Below are positions 28,101 through 36,607 of a stretch of 64,000 nucleotides of DNA, one piece after another. Every line of letters starts with the position of its first letter. The stretch's first letter is position 1. Under the pieces are notes generated by a model. It saw only the letters and a program-made list of their open reading frames with translations. It ran no database searches and was not told the DNA's origin. Source of the DNA: Bacillus sp. V59.32b (GTDB lineage: Bacteria; Bacillota; Bacilli; Bacillales; DSM-1321); the NCBI RefSeq assembly GCF_003429085.1, contig NZ_QVTC01000017.1:46338-110337 (forward strand), read 5' to 3'. A program made the position numbers and the translations under genes.

Positions 28101-28262
28101 CTGGACAACGCAATTGAAGCGTTAATGGATATCCAAAGCAGCGGAAGGCTCGTTGGGATCATCTCCCACGTACCGGAGCTGAAGGAACGGATTGATGCCC
28201 GGCTTGAAGTTATTTCGACTCAAAAAGGAAGCTCGACTGAATTTCAATTTTTCGGTGCGTAA
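25125..28262 (+). CDS. sbcC: exonuclease SbcC (Rad50-type ATPase subunit)
   Basis: A 1045-residue SMC-like ATPase, partner of SbcD. The N-terminal Walker A is GKTGSGKTT near residue 36. Two long coiled-coil arms flank the zinc hook CPVCG near residue 526. The ABC signature is LSGGESFKAALALALGLAD near 947, followed by Walker B with FIDEGFGTLDPES. Dimerisation through the zinc hook and ATP-driven movement let the complex bridge and process DNA ends. It overlaps sbcD by 4 bases. Length and motif order are normal. Confidence 0.95.
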   Translation: MRPLILTMQAFGPYAGKETIDFTALGNRTMFVISGKTGSGKTTIFDGISFAIYGKASGEDRNGQELRSQFADDDLSTEVTLEFALRGKTYSIWRAPQQERKKKTGEGYVMVTSKAELYEIDAAGEKKLLGANVREVDEKIKTIMQIDANQFRQILMIPQGEFRKLLTSESKDKEQILQKLFHTELYKRIEEKLKQEAAELRKLSEKSRNDRIHLMKEIQAGDNEELITAINADEPNELLVLPLLAEEIQRSEEKITGLEAEMKQKQVARDQVQAEVFKAEELLKRFAERENLKREKAALEEKKTEIDQYKSQISLAQKARVLEKQEQLYLRVGKQVKLVTGELEELKGKAAALATERAQNEKSYEAELSKAPQREQALSEIHRLQQLSEAVQTFSTVNEKTTLLERQWKESSQKRELTEANLAEMEKEAERLLLEKNNSEKAAVLYAEKERKLEKNEELLNKLSKINATNQEMLRLQETVKEKQKRLEAAKQRFSIEKEKMEQLELDWRKSQAGMLAVTLEHGQPCPVCGSHEHTSPAHPPVDMPSEEALNKQKTALTATETDKGSAESQYYQAESQYNTVKKVFTEKIEEIQGILRDFDISRIHDYQDNHKQQQADLARELSDLKSKKESLAELDEKLSVLKKKSSTAKSSLETLKKAEDTVKAQFIEKNARLSGLKESIPEEIRTQEAYQLVLKKAMAAHQKLQTALEESQAQLQKFKEAESAVLANQQSIVNQLEKLNEELEKERNNFKEEMEKQGFESYGAYTSSKKSESEINSLEKYINEYEQKFHSVTGLYHDLELRLNGVEKPDLEGLQNKFLLVDSELEGVRKLQHQLITAKSKNVEIADKIENIIEEQKSLDEKYAMIGHLHEISKGQNPFRITFERYVLAAFLDDILKEANTRLLKMTGGRYQLLRKIDPTRMNIQSGLELSVYDQYTGQERHVKTLSGGESFKAALALALGLADVVQQYAGGISLETMFIDEGFGTLDPESLDNAIEALMDIQSSGRLVGIISHVPELKERIDARLEVISTQKGSSTEFQFFGA

Positions 28263-28351
28263 AGCGGAAGTTCAATTGTTCCTCAAACCTGTGTTCAAGG
28301 TGCTATAATCAATTTCATAGCAATTATAATAGATAAAGAGAGGGATTCGTG

Positions 28352-29161
28352 ATGACAGTGAAAAGGATTGGGATTGATGCTGGTGGTTCGCTTATTAAGT
28401 TGGCTTATTTTGAAGAAGAAAAGCTACATGTGAAAACTTATTCCTATCATGATTTGTCATCGCTTATCAAGTGGCTCTCGATTATTGCCCCAGAAGCTAG
28501 AATTTGTATCACCGGAGGAAAAAGCGGGCGCGTTCAGGAAAAACTGACTTTGCCTGCTAAAGTAATCGATGAATTTGAAGCAACTGTGGAAGGGGCAGCT
28601 TTTCTGCTGAAGCAGGAGGCTAAACAATCAGTGGACCGCTGCATTGTTGTAAATGTCGGAACCGGTACCTCGCTCCATTTACTTACAGAGAATTCTTCCG
28701 AAAGGATTATTGGAACCGGGGTTGGAGGCGGGACATTTCTTGGCTTGGCTTATTTACTGTCGGGCGAAGATGATTTCAGAGAGGTCGTTTCCCTTGCAGA
28801 AAAGGGCAGCCGTTCGGAAATGGATCTGCAGGTGAAAGACATCTATGCACCACTAGAACCTCCCATTCCCGGACACTTTACAGCAAGCAACTTCGGAAAA
28901 GCTTCAGGCTTAAGCAGTGCAAAGAAAGAAGATGCAATTGCCGCTTTAACCGGGATGATAGCCCAAACAATTATGCTGTTAGCGGTACAGGCAGCGGGTA
29001 TTCATCAAGTAAAGGATATTGTTTATATCGGCGGAACGGTGGCTGGCAATAAGCCGATACAACTCATGCTATCAGATGCTACAACAGCTTTCGGCTGCCA
29101 GCCACTTTTTCTGGAAAAAGGGGAATACAGCGGGGCTATCGGAGCGCTTCTATTTCAGTGA
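28352..29161 (+). CDS. coaW: type II pantothenate kinase
   Basis: A 269-residue kinase that phosphorylates pantothenate, the first step in CoA synthesis. It belongs to the eukaryotic-like type II class found in Staphylococcus and some bacilli. The acetate-kinase/actin-fold phosphate motifs are [14 protein letters not shown] at the N-terminus and [13 protein letters not shown] near residue 100, with [14 protein letters not shown] near 128 and [10 protein letters not shown] near 227. GAGAGGG precedes the ATG at 28352 (a GTG lies one codon upstream). It is followed by selB with 15 bases between, suggesting co-transcription, though the link to Sec metabolism is probably incidental. Confidence 0.88.
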   Translation: MTVKRIGIDAGGSLIKLAYFEEEKLHVKTYSYHDLSSLIKWLSIIAPEARICITGGKSGRVQEKLTLPAKVIDEFEATVEGAAFLLKQEAKQSVDRCIVVNVGTGTSLHLLTENSSERIIGTGVGGGTFLGLAYLLSGEDDFREVVSLAEKGSRSEMDLQVKDIYAPLEPPIPGHFTASNFGKASGLSSAKKEDAIAALTGMIAQTIMLLAVQAAGIHQVKDIVYIGGTVAGNKPIQLMLSDATTAFGCQPLFLEKGEYSGAIGALLFQ

Positions 29162-29176
29162 AAAAGGATGTCCGTG

Positions 29177-31054
29177 ATGAAAAAGCATTTTACAATCGGA
29201 ATGGCCGGGCATATTGACCATGGGAAGACGTCGCTTACAAAAGCGCTGACCAATGTAGATACCGACCGCCTAAAAGAAGAAAAGGAACGGCAAATATCGA
29301 TTGAATTGGGATTTGCACCTCTTTATGAAAATGAAGAGTTGCAGGTTTCGGTCATCGATGTCCCGGGACATGAACGATTTATTCGGCAAATGATCGCAGG
29401 AGTGGCGGGGATTGATTTAGTTGTACTTGTGGTTGCCGCTGACGAAGGGGTTATGCCACAAACGAAGGAACACTTGGAGATCTTGGACTTTTTAGGTATC
29501 AAAAGAGGGATTGTTGCGATTTCGAAAAGTGACAAGGTGGAAGCGGACTTCCTTGACTTGGTCAAGGAAGAGATTGTGCTTGAGCTCGAAGAAAGCATCT
29601 TTAAAGATTCCCCGGTAATTATGGTGGACAGTTTATCGAAAAAAGGGATAGAAGAGTTGAGACAGCTTATCCTGGCAGAACTGGGAACCCTGGAATCCAG
29701 GGATACCAAAGGGCCGTTCAGGCTACCAATCGATCAGGTGTTTACTGTGAAAGGGCAGGGAACTGTTATCCGCGGAACCGTCTATGAAGGGTCCGTGGAA
29801 GAGGGGCAGTCTTTGCTCATACTTCCCAAAAACCTTGGGACGAAAGCCCGACAGCTGCAGGTCCATCATAAGCCTGCTATTCGTGCTTTCGCAGGCCAGA
29901 GAGCAGCGGTCAATCTCTCCGGAGTCGCAAAAGAAGATATCGAACGCGGAGATGTCCTGGTATCTTCCGAGCAGTTCATCGTCACTAAAACTTTGGATGT
30001 TTCGTTAAGAACAACCGGTGACCTGGAGCATATTGTCAAACAAAGAATGCCGATTAAATGCCATATTGGCACTTCCGAGGTAATGGGGCGGATTGTCTTT
30101 TTTGACAGAAATGAAATGGGTTCAGAAAATGGAGAGATTCTCTGTCAGCTTCGGCTAGAAGAAGAAATCGTTACAAAGAGGGGCGACCGTTTTATCCTGC
30201 GCCGTCCAAGCCCGCAGGAAACGATAGGCGGCGGCTGGGTCATTGATCCAAAGGGAGATAAATACCGGTTTGGCATGAAGACGATTGAAGAATTGGCCAG
30301 GAAAAAAGAAGGCAACCCGGAGGAGCGGATCATTTCAGCTTTGATGGAATCAAAAGGCTTGTCCGTTAATGAGTTAATGACGCGCACGTCCCTCCCCGAA
30401 GAAGAAATCATTCAGGTATTGGATCAGAGTGAATTCAACGAATATGGACAGGGACAATACACGACCAAGCGGGTAATCGATAACCTTACTGAAGAAGTGT
30501 ATGATCGATTGAAGGAGTACGAGCAGGCGAATCCAATGAGGAAGGGCCTCAACAAAGCAGAGGTCATCCAAGGGCTTCAAGCTGTTTCCCCAAAAGCACT
30601 GCTTGAATTTGTGTTAACCCTTGGTGAAGAAAAAGACATTTGGAAAAGAGACGGCCAATTTTTCTTCACCGCTGACTTTGCACCCCATATTCCGAAAAAT
30701 TGGAGCAAACGGGTGGAAGGTATGTTAGAGGCAATAAAGCAGGATAGCTTGCAGGTACGCTATCTGGAAAATTATCTCCAAGATGCTGGCATTCCAGAAA
30801 CCATCCGTCCGGAATTAACCCGCTTTCTTCATGGGGAAAATTGGATAGTACCACTGGATGATAAATTCTATCTTTCCGTTGATATTTTCACGGAAGCAGT
30901 AAATAGGCTCAAGGAACACACAGGAACTTCCTTTGAAGTAGCAGACGCTAAAGAGATTCTTGGCCTATCGCGGAAATATATGATTCCTTTCCTAGAAAGG
31001 CTGGACAGCGAAAAGCTTACCCGACGCGAAGGAAACAACAGAATATGGCTATAA
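29177..31054 (+). CDS. selB: selenocysteine-specific elongation factor SelB
   Basis: A 625-residue GTPase that binds Sec-tRNA-Sec and the SECIS hairpin and delivers Sec to UGA codons on the ribosome. G1 is [10 protein letters not shown] near residue 9, G3 is DVPGHERF near 57, and the G4 position carries SKSD. EF-Tu-like domains 2-3 follow, and the C-terminal third holds the winged-helix repeats that bind SECIS RNA. The ATG at 29177 is preferred (AAAAAGG 9 bases upstream); the ATG at 29168 is too close to the site. It is convergent with selD, sharing a terminator. Confidence 0.95.
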   Translation: MKKHFTIGMAGHIDHGKTSLTKALTNVDTDRLKEEKERQISIELGFAPLYENEELQVSVIDVPGHERFIRQMIAGVAGIDLVVLVVAADEGVMPQTKEHLEILDFLGIKRGIVAISKSDKVEADFLDLVKEEIVLELEESIFKDSPVIMVDSLSKKGIEELRQLILAELGTLESRDTKGPFRLPIDQVFTVKGQGTVIRGTVYEGSVEEGQSLLILPKNLGTKARQLQVHHKPAIRAFAGQRAAVNLSGVAKEDIERGDVLVSSEQFIVTKTLDVSLRTTGDLEHIVKQRMPIKCHIGTSEVMGRIVFFDRNEMGSENGEILCQLRLEEEIVTKRGDRFILRRPSPQETIGGGWVIDPKGDKYRFGMKTIEELARKKEGNPEERIISALMESKGLSVNELMTRTSLPEEEIIQVLDQSEFNEYGQGQYTTKRVIDNLTEEVYDRLKEYEQANPMRKGLNKAEVIQGLQAVSPKALLEFVLTLGEEKDIWKRDGQFFFTADFAPHIPKNWSKRVEGMLEAIKQDSLQVRYLENYLQDAGIPETIRPELTRFLHGENWIVPLDDKFYLSVDIFTEAVNRLKEHTGTSFEVADAKEILGLSRKYMIPFLERLDSEKLTRREGNNRIWL

Positions 31055-31055
31055 A

Positions 31056-31091
31056 AAAATCCGTTTGAGTCGCTCAAACGGATTTTTCTCT
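31056..31091. terminator. bidirectional terminator between selB and selD
   Basis: Perfect stem AAAATCCGTTTGAG/CTCAAACGGATTTT with loop TCG and T/A tracts on both sides. Confidence 0.88.
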
Positions 31092-32144
31092 TTATAATAC
31101 GTATATTGTTTTTTCTCGTTTTTCCGTTACAGCACCGACGATTGCTGCATTCGACATACCGGCTTCATGCAGGTTGGCGATAAATTCGTTAGCTTCGTTC
31201 TCAGGGATGCTTACAAGCAAACCACCGGAAGTAATCGCATCACATAGAACTAACTGTTCTTCCAAAGGCATGCTCTTTGGATACAACACATTACCGGCTA
31301 GCCAGGAATGGTTTGACTTTGAACCGCCTGGGATAATTCCTTCGGCCGCAAGTTTATGGGCACCTTCCAATACAGGGACTTTATCGCTGAAAATCTCGAA
31401 GCTCACTTCGCTGCCGCCTGCCATTTCACTGGCATGTCCCAATAAACCGAATCCGGTTACATCGGTCACAGCATGAGGATGGAAAGGCTTTAACGTTTCG
31501 GCCGAAAGCTTATTCAACATGGCCATTGTTTCGGTAACGGCTTTCTCCTGCTCAGGATTGACGGCATTTCGCTTAATCCCAGTAGTCAGGATCCCGACAC
31601 CGATCGGCTTAGTCAGTACTAACAGGTCACCTGGCTTGGAGCCGATATTTTTCCAAATCTTGTCTGGATGCACAATCCCGGTAACCGATAAACCAAACTT
31701 CGGTTCCTGGTCATCGATGGAATGGCCGCCCGCAGTGATAGCGCCTGCTTCTGCCACTTTATCCTGCGCACCCTTGAGGATTTCGGCGAGCATTTCGCCC
31801 CCGAGTTTTTTGATTGGATAGCCGACGATATTCAGCACCGTTTTAGGCTCACCGCCCATGGCATAGACATCACTCAGAGAATTTGCAGCGGCGATCTGGC
31901 CGAACATATACGGATCATCGACAATCGGCGTAAAAAAGTCCACCGTCTGAATGAGGGCGATTTCATCTGTCAGTTTATAAACTCCTGCATCGTCTGATGT
32001 TTCGTTGCCTACAATCAGCTCAGGAATTGGATTTTGTTTTGGTAAAAGACGCAAAACTTGCGCCAGGTCCTCGGGACCAATTTTGCAGCCTCAACCAGCT
32101 TTGGTTGACATGGCTGTAAGCCGGATCTTTTCATGTTCTGTCAT
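31092..32144 (-). CDS. selD: selenophosphate synthetase SelD containing Sec (in-frame UGA)
   Basis: SelD makes selenophosphate from selenide and ATP for Sec-tRNA formation. The obvious frame starts at 32054 but lacks the catalytic N-terminus. Extending it to an ATG at 32144, which has GGAGGTGGATG before it, gives 350 residues with one in-frame TGA at 32091-32093 (codon 18). The context is KAG-U-GCKIGPEDL, where E. coli SelD has the catalytic Cys17 and Lys20. So the UGA lies exactly at the catalytic Cys/Sec site, with Lys21 three residues on. Downstream, GGTCC-CGA-GGACC inside GCAAAA...TTTTGC could form the SECIS hairpin. Later motifs such as GGHSIDDQEPKFGLSVTG are intact. A gene finder that stops at UGA will truncate it. 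Confidence 0.93.
32047..32090 (-). promoter_or_regulatory. putative bacterial SECIS element in selD
   Basis: Just after the UGA codon the mRNA can fold into an outer stem GCAAAA/TTTTGC enclosing an inner stem GGTCC/GGACC with loop CGA. Bacterial SECIS hairpins lie immediately 3' of the UGA inside the coding region. The exact SelB-contact bases are not assignable by eye. Confidence 0.55.
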
Positions 32145-32321
32145 CAGTTCATCCACCTCCATCTTTCCTAGTATAATTCATTATTTCATTTATACGCTAT
32201 GGATAAGCTCCGATTTTTGTTAAAGAAATTATTTATATTAAAATGACTTGCATGGAGGTGTCTGGTATGGAATATGAGGTGCAAATGGGCAATAGAAAAA
32301 GGATGATAACGGTCATCCTTT

Positions 32322-32723
32322 TTAACAGTGAATGATGATTTCCTTTTGGGAAGAAAAAACGGCGTCTTTTTTGGATATCCTAATCTCTAAAATATTATTG
32401 CTGAAGACTGCAGTGATTTTTTTACTGCTGATGGAAAAGGGAAAGGGAACCGTACGTTCGGTAGGTTTTTCATCTGAATCAGCCTTAGTTTTAACATAGG
32501 CAGTGATAACCAGTTGCTTGCCATTCGCTTTTATCTTTATTTTTTTAGGTTTCTTTTCGTCAAACAAAGCTTCCACGATGTATTCTTCATTGCACTCAAA
32601 TATATCCACTCTATAGGTGTATTGATCGAGTAAATTCGTATTTGGGTCAAGGAAATACTTTTCCATCATTTTGTCAAATTGGCCCGCCTTCACATTGTTG
32701 TCATCGCGATGATCCTTCGACAT
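32322..32723 (-). CDS. cotM: Hsp20-type spore coat protein, CotM-like
   Basis: A 133-residue alpha-crystallin-type protein. The beta-sandwich core includes the TYRVDIFECNEEYIVEALF strand pair and KKIKIKANGKQLVITAYV, with the late strand ITAVFSNNILEIRI. The second ATG (32723) is chosen because GGAGG lies 7 bases upstream. The protein is divergent from canonical heat-shock sHsps. In B. subtilis cotM, an outer-coat Hsp20-like gene, lies between yneK and sspP; the same relative place here supports the name. Expression would be in the mother cell late in sporulation. Confidence 0.7.
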   Translation of the reverse strand: MSKDHRDDNNVKAGQFDKMMEKYFLDPNTNLLDQYTYRVDIFECNEEYIVEALFDEKKPKKIKIKANGKQLVITAYVKTKADSDEKPTERTVPFPFSISSKKITAVFSNNILEIRISKKDAVFSSQKEIIIHC

Positions 32724-32820
32724 TGCCATTCCTCCACGTACCTTTGCTTCATTCTATGTATTTCCTGCCATTTCGTGAAAAATGATATAATAGGTAAATC
32801 AAAATATAGGAGGGACCTCT

Positions 32821-34233
32821 GTGGTTCAACAGCTTTTACGACTGATCCCGCCGGTACATGAACTGCAGAAGCATGACCGGTTTTTGGATTTGATAAAAAA
32901 TGACGGCTATGATGAAAAAACGCTGACGGCCATTTTAAAAGAAACACTGCAAGAGGTACGGCAGCTCATACAAAAAGAGGAATGGAAAGAGGCGGAACCG
33001 GGTACAGCTGGTTTTGTGATGAGCCTGTTTGATAATGTCCATCGAACGATTGATGAGAAATATTCTTATCGACTAAACAGGGTGATTAACGCGACGGGTA
33101 CCGTCATACATACTAATCTGGGCCGTTCCCGGTTAAGCGAGGCAGCGATCCAGCATGTAGTGGATGTCGCCAGAAATTATTCCAATCTCGAATATAAGCT
33201 GGAAGAAGGGGAGAGGGGTTCACGGCATAGCCATATCGAAAGCTGGATTATGGAAATTACCGGAGCTGAAGCGGCGATGGTCGTGAATAACAATGCGGCG
33301 GCTGTGTTTCTCGTTCTCCGAGCTCTTGCTAACCAAAAAGAAGTGATTGTATCCCGCGGCCAGCTGGTGGAAATCGGCGGATCTTTTCGAGTTTCATCAA
33401 TCATGGAAGAAAGTGGGGCCAGCCTTGTTGAAGTCGGTACGACCAATAAAACGCATTTGCCTGACTATGAGCAAGCGATTACCGATGAGACAGCTATTTT
33501 GATGAAAGTGCATACGTCCAACTTTAAAATGATCGGCTTTACCGAAACGGTGGAAGCACCGGAGTTGATAGATTTAGCAGCCAAGCATGACCATGTCCTT
33601 TTCTATGAAGATCTTGGCAGCGGAGTGTTATACGACCTTGAAAAAGAGGGGATAGGGGAAGAGCCCATCGTAAAAGCGGTTGTGGAAACCGGGGCAGACT
33701 TAGTCACATTCAGTGGTGATAAGTTGCTCGGCGGGCCACAGGCAGGGATCATCGCTGGTAAAAAGAAATATATCGACATCCTGAAAAAGCATCAACTGGC
33801 AAGAGTACTGCGCGTTGATAAAATGACGCTTGCCGCACTTGAGGCTACTCTAGCAGATTATATGAAGGGGCAAACAGCGGCAGACAACATTCCAACGATC
33901 AGGGATATCATGCAGAGTGAGGATGTATTGCGGAAGAAAGCCAATCTTTTCGAAAAGCTTGTAAAAGAGAGCGAACGTGGTTTTACGACAGCAATGGTCC
34001 AAGAAACAAGCGCTATTGGCGGTGGTACGATGCCAGGGGTGGAAATTCCGACATATGCCGTTTCGATTAGGCAAGAGCTTATATCCGCAAATGAACTCCA
34101 TGAGAAACTGCGGATGGCGAATCCGCCAGTGATTACAAGGATCAAGCAGGATGAGCTTTTGTTTGATATGAGAACAGTAACGAGCGAGGAAATTTATGAA
34201 ATGGCAACGGTTTTACAGAAGATAAACTTGTAA
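32821..34233 (+). CDS. selA: L-seryl-tRNA(Sec) selenium transferase
   Basis: A 470-residue PLP enzyme that converts Ser-tRNA-Sec to Sec-tRNA-Sec using selenophosphate from SelD. It has the N-terminal tRNA-binding domain (starts MVQQLLRLIPPVHEL), the INATGTVIHTNLGRS motif near residue 90, and the PLP-lysine motif VTFSGDKLLGGPQAG with Lys near 300. GTG start behind AGGAGGG. It is divergent from the Hsp20 gene and separate from selB. Length and motifs are normal. It forms the bacterial Sec pathway with tRNA-Sec, selB and selD, all within 13 kb. Confidence 0.95.
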   Translation: MVQQLLRLIPPVHELQKHDRFLDLIKNDGYDEKTLTAILKETLQEVRQLIQKEEWKEAEPGTAGFVMSLFDNVHRTIDEKYSYRLNRVINATGTVIHTNLGRSRLSEAAIQHVVDVARNYSNLEYKLEEGERGSRHSHIESWIMEITGAEAAMVVNNNAAAVFLVLRALANQKEVIVSRGQLVEIGGSFRVSSIMEESGASLVEVGTTNKTHLPDYEQAITDETAILMKVHTSNFKMIGFTETVEAPELIDLAAKHDHVLFYEDLGSGVLYDLEKEGIGEEPIVKAVVETGADLVTFSGDKLLGGPQAGIIAGKKKYIDILKKHQLARVLRVDKMTLAALEATLADYMKGQTAADNIPTIRDIMQSEDVLRKKANLFEKLVKESERGFTTAMVQETSAIGGGTMPGVEIPTYAVSIRQELISANELHEKLRMANPPVITRIKQDELLFDMRTVTSEEIYEMATVLQKINL

Positions 34234-34235
34234 TT

Positions 34236-34274
34236 GGAGCAGAAAGTCCTATCATAGGACTCCTGCTTTTTTTT
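34236..34274 (+). terminator. terminator of selA
   Basis: Stem GGAGCAG(aaa)GTCCTAT/ATAGGACTCCTGCT followed by eight T. It overlaps the stop codon of the convergent sspP. Confidence 0.82.
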
Positions 34275-34416
34275 ACATATCGTGACTGCTGTTATGTTTT
34301 TGGCGGCTGTGGTTGCGGTTTTTTACTTTTTTGGATCCGCTTAGCGGTTCAGGCTGTCCGGAATGTGGTACCTTGCCGGCATTGTTGCGTATATCCTTCG
34401 CATCGTTTTTATTCAA
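34273..34416 (-). CDS. sspP: small acid-soluble spore protein P
   Basis: A short gene on the minus strand missed by simple ATG searches because it starts with TTG (34416) behind GGAGGGG. The 47-residue product has the C-terminal signature of Ssp[21 protein letters not shown], ending HNSSHDM. It is a minor SASP made in the forespore. In B. subtilis it forms an operon with sspO. Here sspO lies 1 kb upstream on the same strand, separated by a VOC-family gene and an opposed small gene. Confidence 0.9.
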   Translation of the reverse strand: MNKNDAKDIRNNAGKVPHSGQPEPLSGSKKVKNRNHSRQKHNSSHDM

Positions 34417-34592
34417 TCTGATCCCCTCCATTACCCAAAGAAGCATCATTCAAACTGTAAGCACGTATTGGCTTACATTAGTAAGATGCCTAAGATCGAC
34501 TCTTTATATTCTGGTTGGGGTTGGTGGTGGTACATAAAATTATGTGAGATGTAAATCCTAACAAAACAATCATCATTAAGGAGTTGAGCATC

Positions 34593-34844
34593 ATGCCATA
34601 CCACAAAAACAAACAGCAGGCATTTCAAGCCGTGCAACAAGGCGTAAAGGAAGCGGTTGATGTGTATTCGGACATCGAACGTGATGACGCTGACTATGGA
34701 GGCCAACTATCCCATTTAAAACAGGAAGTTAACGAAGCCTTCCAGCAAATCGAAAATGCCCTTGAAAATGCTTCTGAGCATCAGCGGGTACAATTAGAGG
34801 AATATTTAAAGGGGCTTAAGAACATCTTAAAAGACTCTGAATGA
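34593..34844 (+). CDS. DUF2524-type small protein, YtzC-like
   Basis: An 83-residue acidic, helical protein (starts MPYHKNKQQAFQAVQQG) without membrane segment, with AAGGAG 8 bases before the ATG. Sequence pattern and size match the DUF2524 family (YtzC in B. subtilis), found only in spore-forming bacilli. Function unknown. It lies opposite and between the two SASP genes. Confidence 0.65.
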   Translation: MPYHKNKQQAFQAVQQGVKEAVDVYSDIERDDADYGGQLSHLKQEVNEAFQQIENALENASEHQRVQLEEYLKGLKNILKDSE

Positions 34845-34900
34845 TTTCACTTCAATACAAAGAGGGAGTTGTGAATGATAACTCCCTTTAAGTGATACTT

Positions 34901-35290
34901 TTATTTCCATACGGTCATTCGCTCAGCAAGGGTAGAAGTGTGAAATTCTAACTGAGTCCCGTCAGGATCAAGAAAATAAACGGATGAACCGATACCTCTC
35001 TTTTCAGGACCACGGATTATCCGAATACCATTATTTTGTAAATGACCCGCAGCTTGATCGAACTCAGACTCGGCAATGAAAAATGCTACATGATCTACAC
35101 CCAGGCTGTCGCTCTGCTCTGCTTTTTCATGCCTCTCCAAAAGACAAACCCAAGCATCACCCCATTCAAGATAAGCATCTTTATTGCCTTTATGGACAAT
35201 GTTCATTCCAAGTATTCCACCGTAAAAGTCCAGAGATTTCTCCAAGGATGAGACATTAATGGTCACATGGCTAAACCCTTTCATGTTCAT
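34901..35290 (-). CDS. VOC-superfamily protein, Fos-like (fosfomycin-resistance type)
   Basis: A 129-residue vicinal-oxygen-chelate protein with two beta-alpha-beta-beta-beta modules. Metal ligands typical of FosA/FosB/FosX are visible: His in FSHVTINVSSLEKSLDFY near residue 8, His in GVDHVAFFIAE near 66, and Glu in TQLEFHTSTLAERM near 114. This last motif resembles FosB (KFEFHSGTLQDRL). It may therefore add bacillithiol or water to fosfomycin, or act on another electrophile; sequence alone cannot separate these from glyoxalase-like roles. The start at 35290 has GAGGTAATT upstream. Confidence 0.75.
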   Translation of the reverse strand: MNMKGFSHVTINVSSLEKSLDFYGGILGMNIVHKGNKDAYLEWGDAWVCLLERHEKAEQSDSLGVDHVAFFIAESEFDQAAGHLQNNGIRIIRGPEKRGIGSSVYFLDPDGTQLEFHTSTLAERMTVWK

Positions 35291-35392
35291 AATTACCTCC
35301 GCAAAATAAAAAGATTTGAGTTCATTATATCAATAAATATAATGGCGAAAATTAAAAAGGCGGCCTTGATATTCAAGACCAGCCTAGATTTA

Positions 35393-35542
35393 TTATTGGT
35401 TTTTCTTGCGTTTTTTATTGTTTTGTTTCTGCTCTTCTGTCAGGGGCTCGTTGGAAAACTCCTCATTGTATCCGGCGCCAATCCCCTGGGCTTTTGCTGC
35501 ATTCATGCCCGGAATCACATGGTTCGCTTTACGTTTTGCCAT
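35393..35542 (-). CDS. sspO: small acid-soluble spore protein O
   Basis: A 49-residue basic protein read on the minus strand with GGAGGTG before a double ATG; the second ATG gives the family N-terminus ([20 protein letters not shown]). The middle GAGYNEEF and the end [16 protein letters not shown] match SspO. It is a forespore-specific SASP, in B. subtilis co-transcribed with sspP ahead of citB. The distance to sspP and the intervening VOC gene mean the ancestral sspO-sspP operon has been opened by insertion. Confidence 0.92.
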   Translation of the reverse strand: MAKRKANHVIPGMNAAKAQGIGAGYNEEFSNEPLTEEQKQNNKKRKKNQ

Positions 35543-35665
35543 CATCCAACACCTCCACACTTAGCTTGTGAGCAGGGAAGTATATTTATACAATCAATTT
35601 GTGGCAATTCCCGACTATCATATATAATAGGAAATATAGAAAGCTTAGTGAAGAGGGGAAGTCAA

Positions 35666-36520
35666 TTGAATTCTATAGATCAACAACTGTATGCGTACAT
35701 AGTGGAAAACACAAAATATATTACCGAGGAATGGTTTCGTCAGAGGAAGGAACTATCCGGCCCATTTTATAATAAAAATACCAACCCTGTCATAGAAGAA
35801 GAGTTAAGTTCACAGCATGCTTTGACGATAAAGACTCTTGCCAGCGCTTTTCTGGAAGATAGCGATGCATTTGGTAATTACCTGGAGAAATGGGCGAATA
35901 CCGTTGCTCAGAGCAGAGTCGAAAACCAAATTCCCATCCATGAGGTTTTAGAGGCTCTGAGTAAAACAAGGCAAACCATATGGGAGTATATTGAGACATT
36001 TATTTTTGAAAACAACGAAATGGTGACGACAGGGAAGATTACCAGTTGGAGTGCTACATATAACTCTGCTTTTGATCAACTGAATTATATGTTTTCTAAG
36101 AAATATAATGACATTACCTACAGCAGGCTAATGGACCAACAAACATTAATCAATGAATTGGGTTCGCCGCTGATCCCTATTTTAGAAGGAATAGCGGTTC
36201 TACCTTTGGTCGGAGACATTGATACAAAGCGGGCAAGGTCCATCCTTGAGATCACACCGCAAAAATGTGTGGAAAGCAAAATAAACAAACTTTTTATCGA
36301 TGTATCAGCTGTACCAATCATTGACATGATGGTAGCGAGTGAATTATTCAAGTTGACCGAAGTACTCGGTTTATTAGGAATCAAAACCTATATTTCCGGA
36401 GTCCGTCCGGAAGTAGCACAAACCGCTATCCAATTAGGCTTGGACTTCAGCGGTCTCCCGACGTTTAGTTCAATGAAGCAGGCATTGGCAAAGATCGGTG
36501 TTAAGAAATCGACTATTTGA
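35666..36520 (+). CDS. RsbR-family STAS-domain stressosome protein (RsbRD-like)
   Basis: A 284-residue stressosome component. The TTG start at 35666 is chosen because GAGGGGAAG precedes it; the open frame extends further 5' over sspO on the other strand. The N-terminal non-heme-globin-like sensor domain covers about residues 1-150 and the C-terminal STAS domain about 160-280. The first phosphorylation site (Thr in GDIDTKRARSI, residue 187) is present. The second site, 34 residues later, is Met (IIDMMVA, residue 221) where RsbRA-type proteins have Thr. Such a variant may tune sigma-B activation differently. It resembles YqhA (RsbRD). Confidence 0.8.
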   Translation: MNSIDQQLYAYIVENTKYITEEWFRQRKELSGPFYNKNTNPVIEEELSSQHALTIKTLASAFLEDSDAFGNYLEKWANTVAQSRVENQIPIHEVLEALSKTRQTIWEYIETFIFENNEMVTTGKITSWSATYNSAFDQLNYMFSKKYNDITYSRLMDQQTLINELGSPLIPILEGIAVLPLVGDIDTKRARSILEITPQKCVESKINKLFIDVSAVPIIDMMVASELFKLTEVLGLLGIKTYISGVRPEVAQTAIQLGLDFSGLPTFSSMKQALAKIGVKKSTI

Positions 36521-36553
36521 TTGTGTCAATGTCACTGCCATTCCATAACTACT

Positions 36554-36597
36554 AAACCCGACCTTTAGCTTTAGGAAAAGTCGGGTTTGTTTCTTAT
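36554..36597. terminator. terminator after the STAS gene
   Basis: Stem AAACCCGAC/GTCGGGTTT followed by TTTCTTATTG. It lies downstream of the minus-strand tRNA-like RNA as well, with an A/T tract on that side. Confidence 0.75.
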
Positions 36598-36607
36598 TGT
36601 CTAAAAA

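Noticed and set aside
34313..34554. Two plus-strand frames after selA
   Set aside because: They are antisense to sspP, which is clearly identified on the minus strand.
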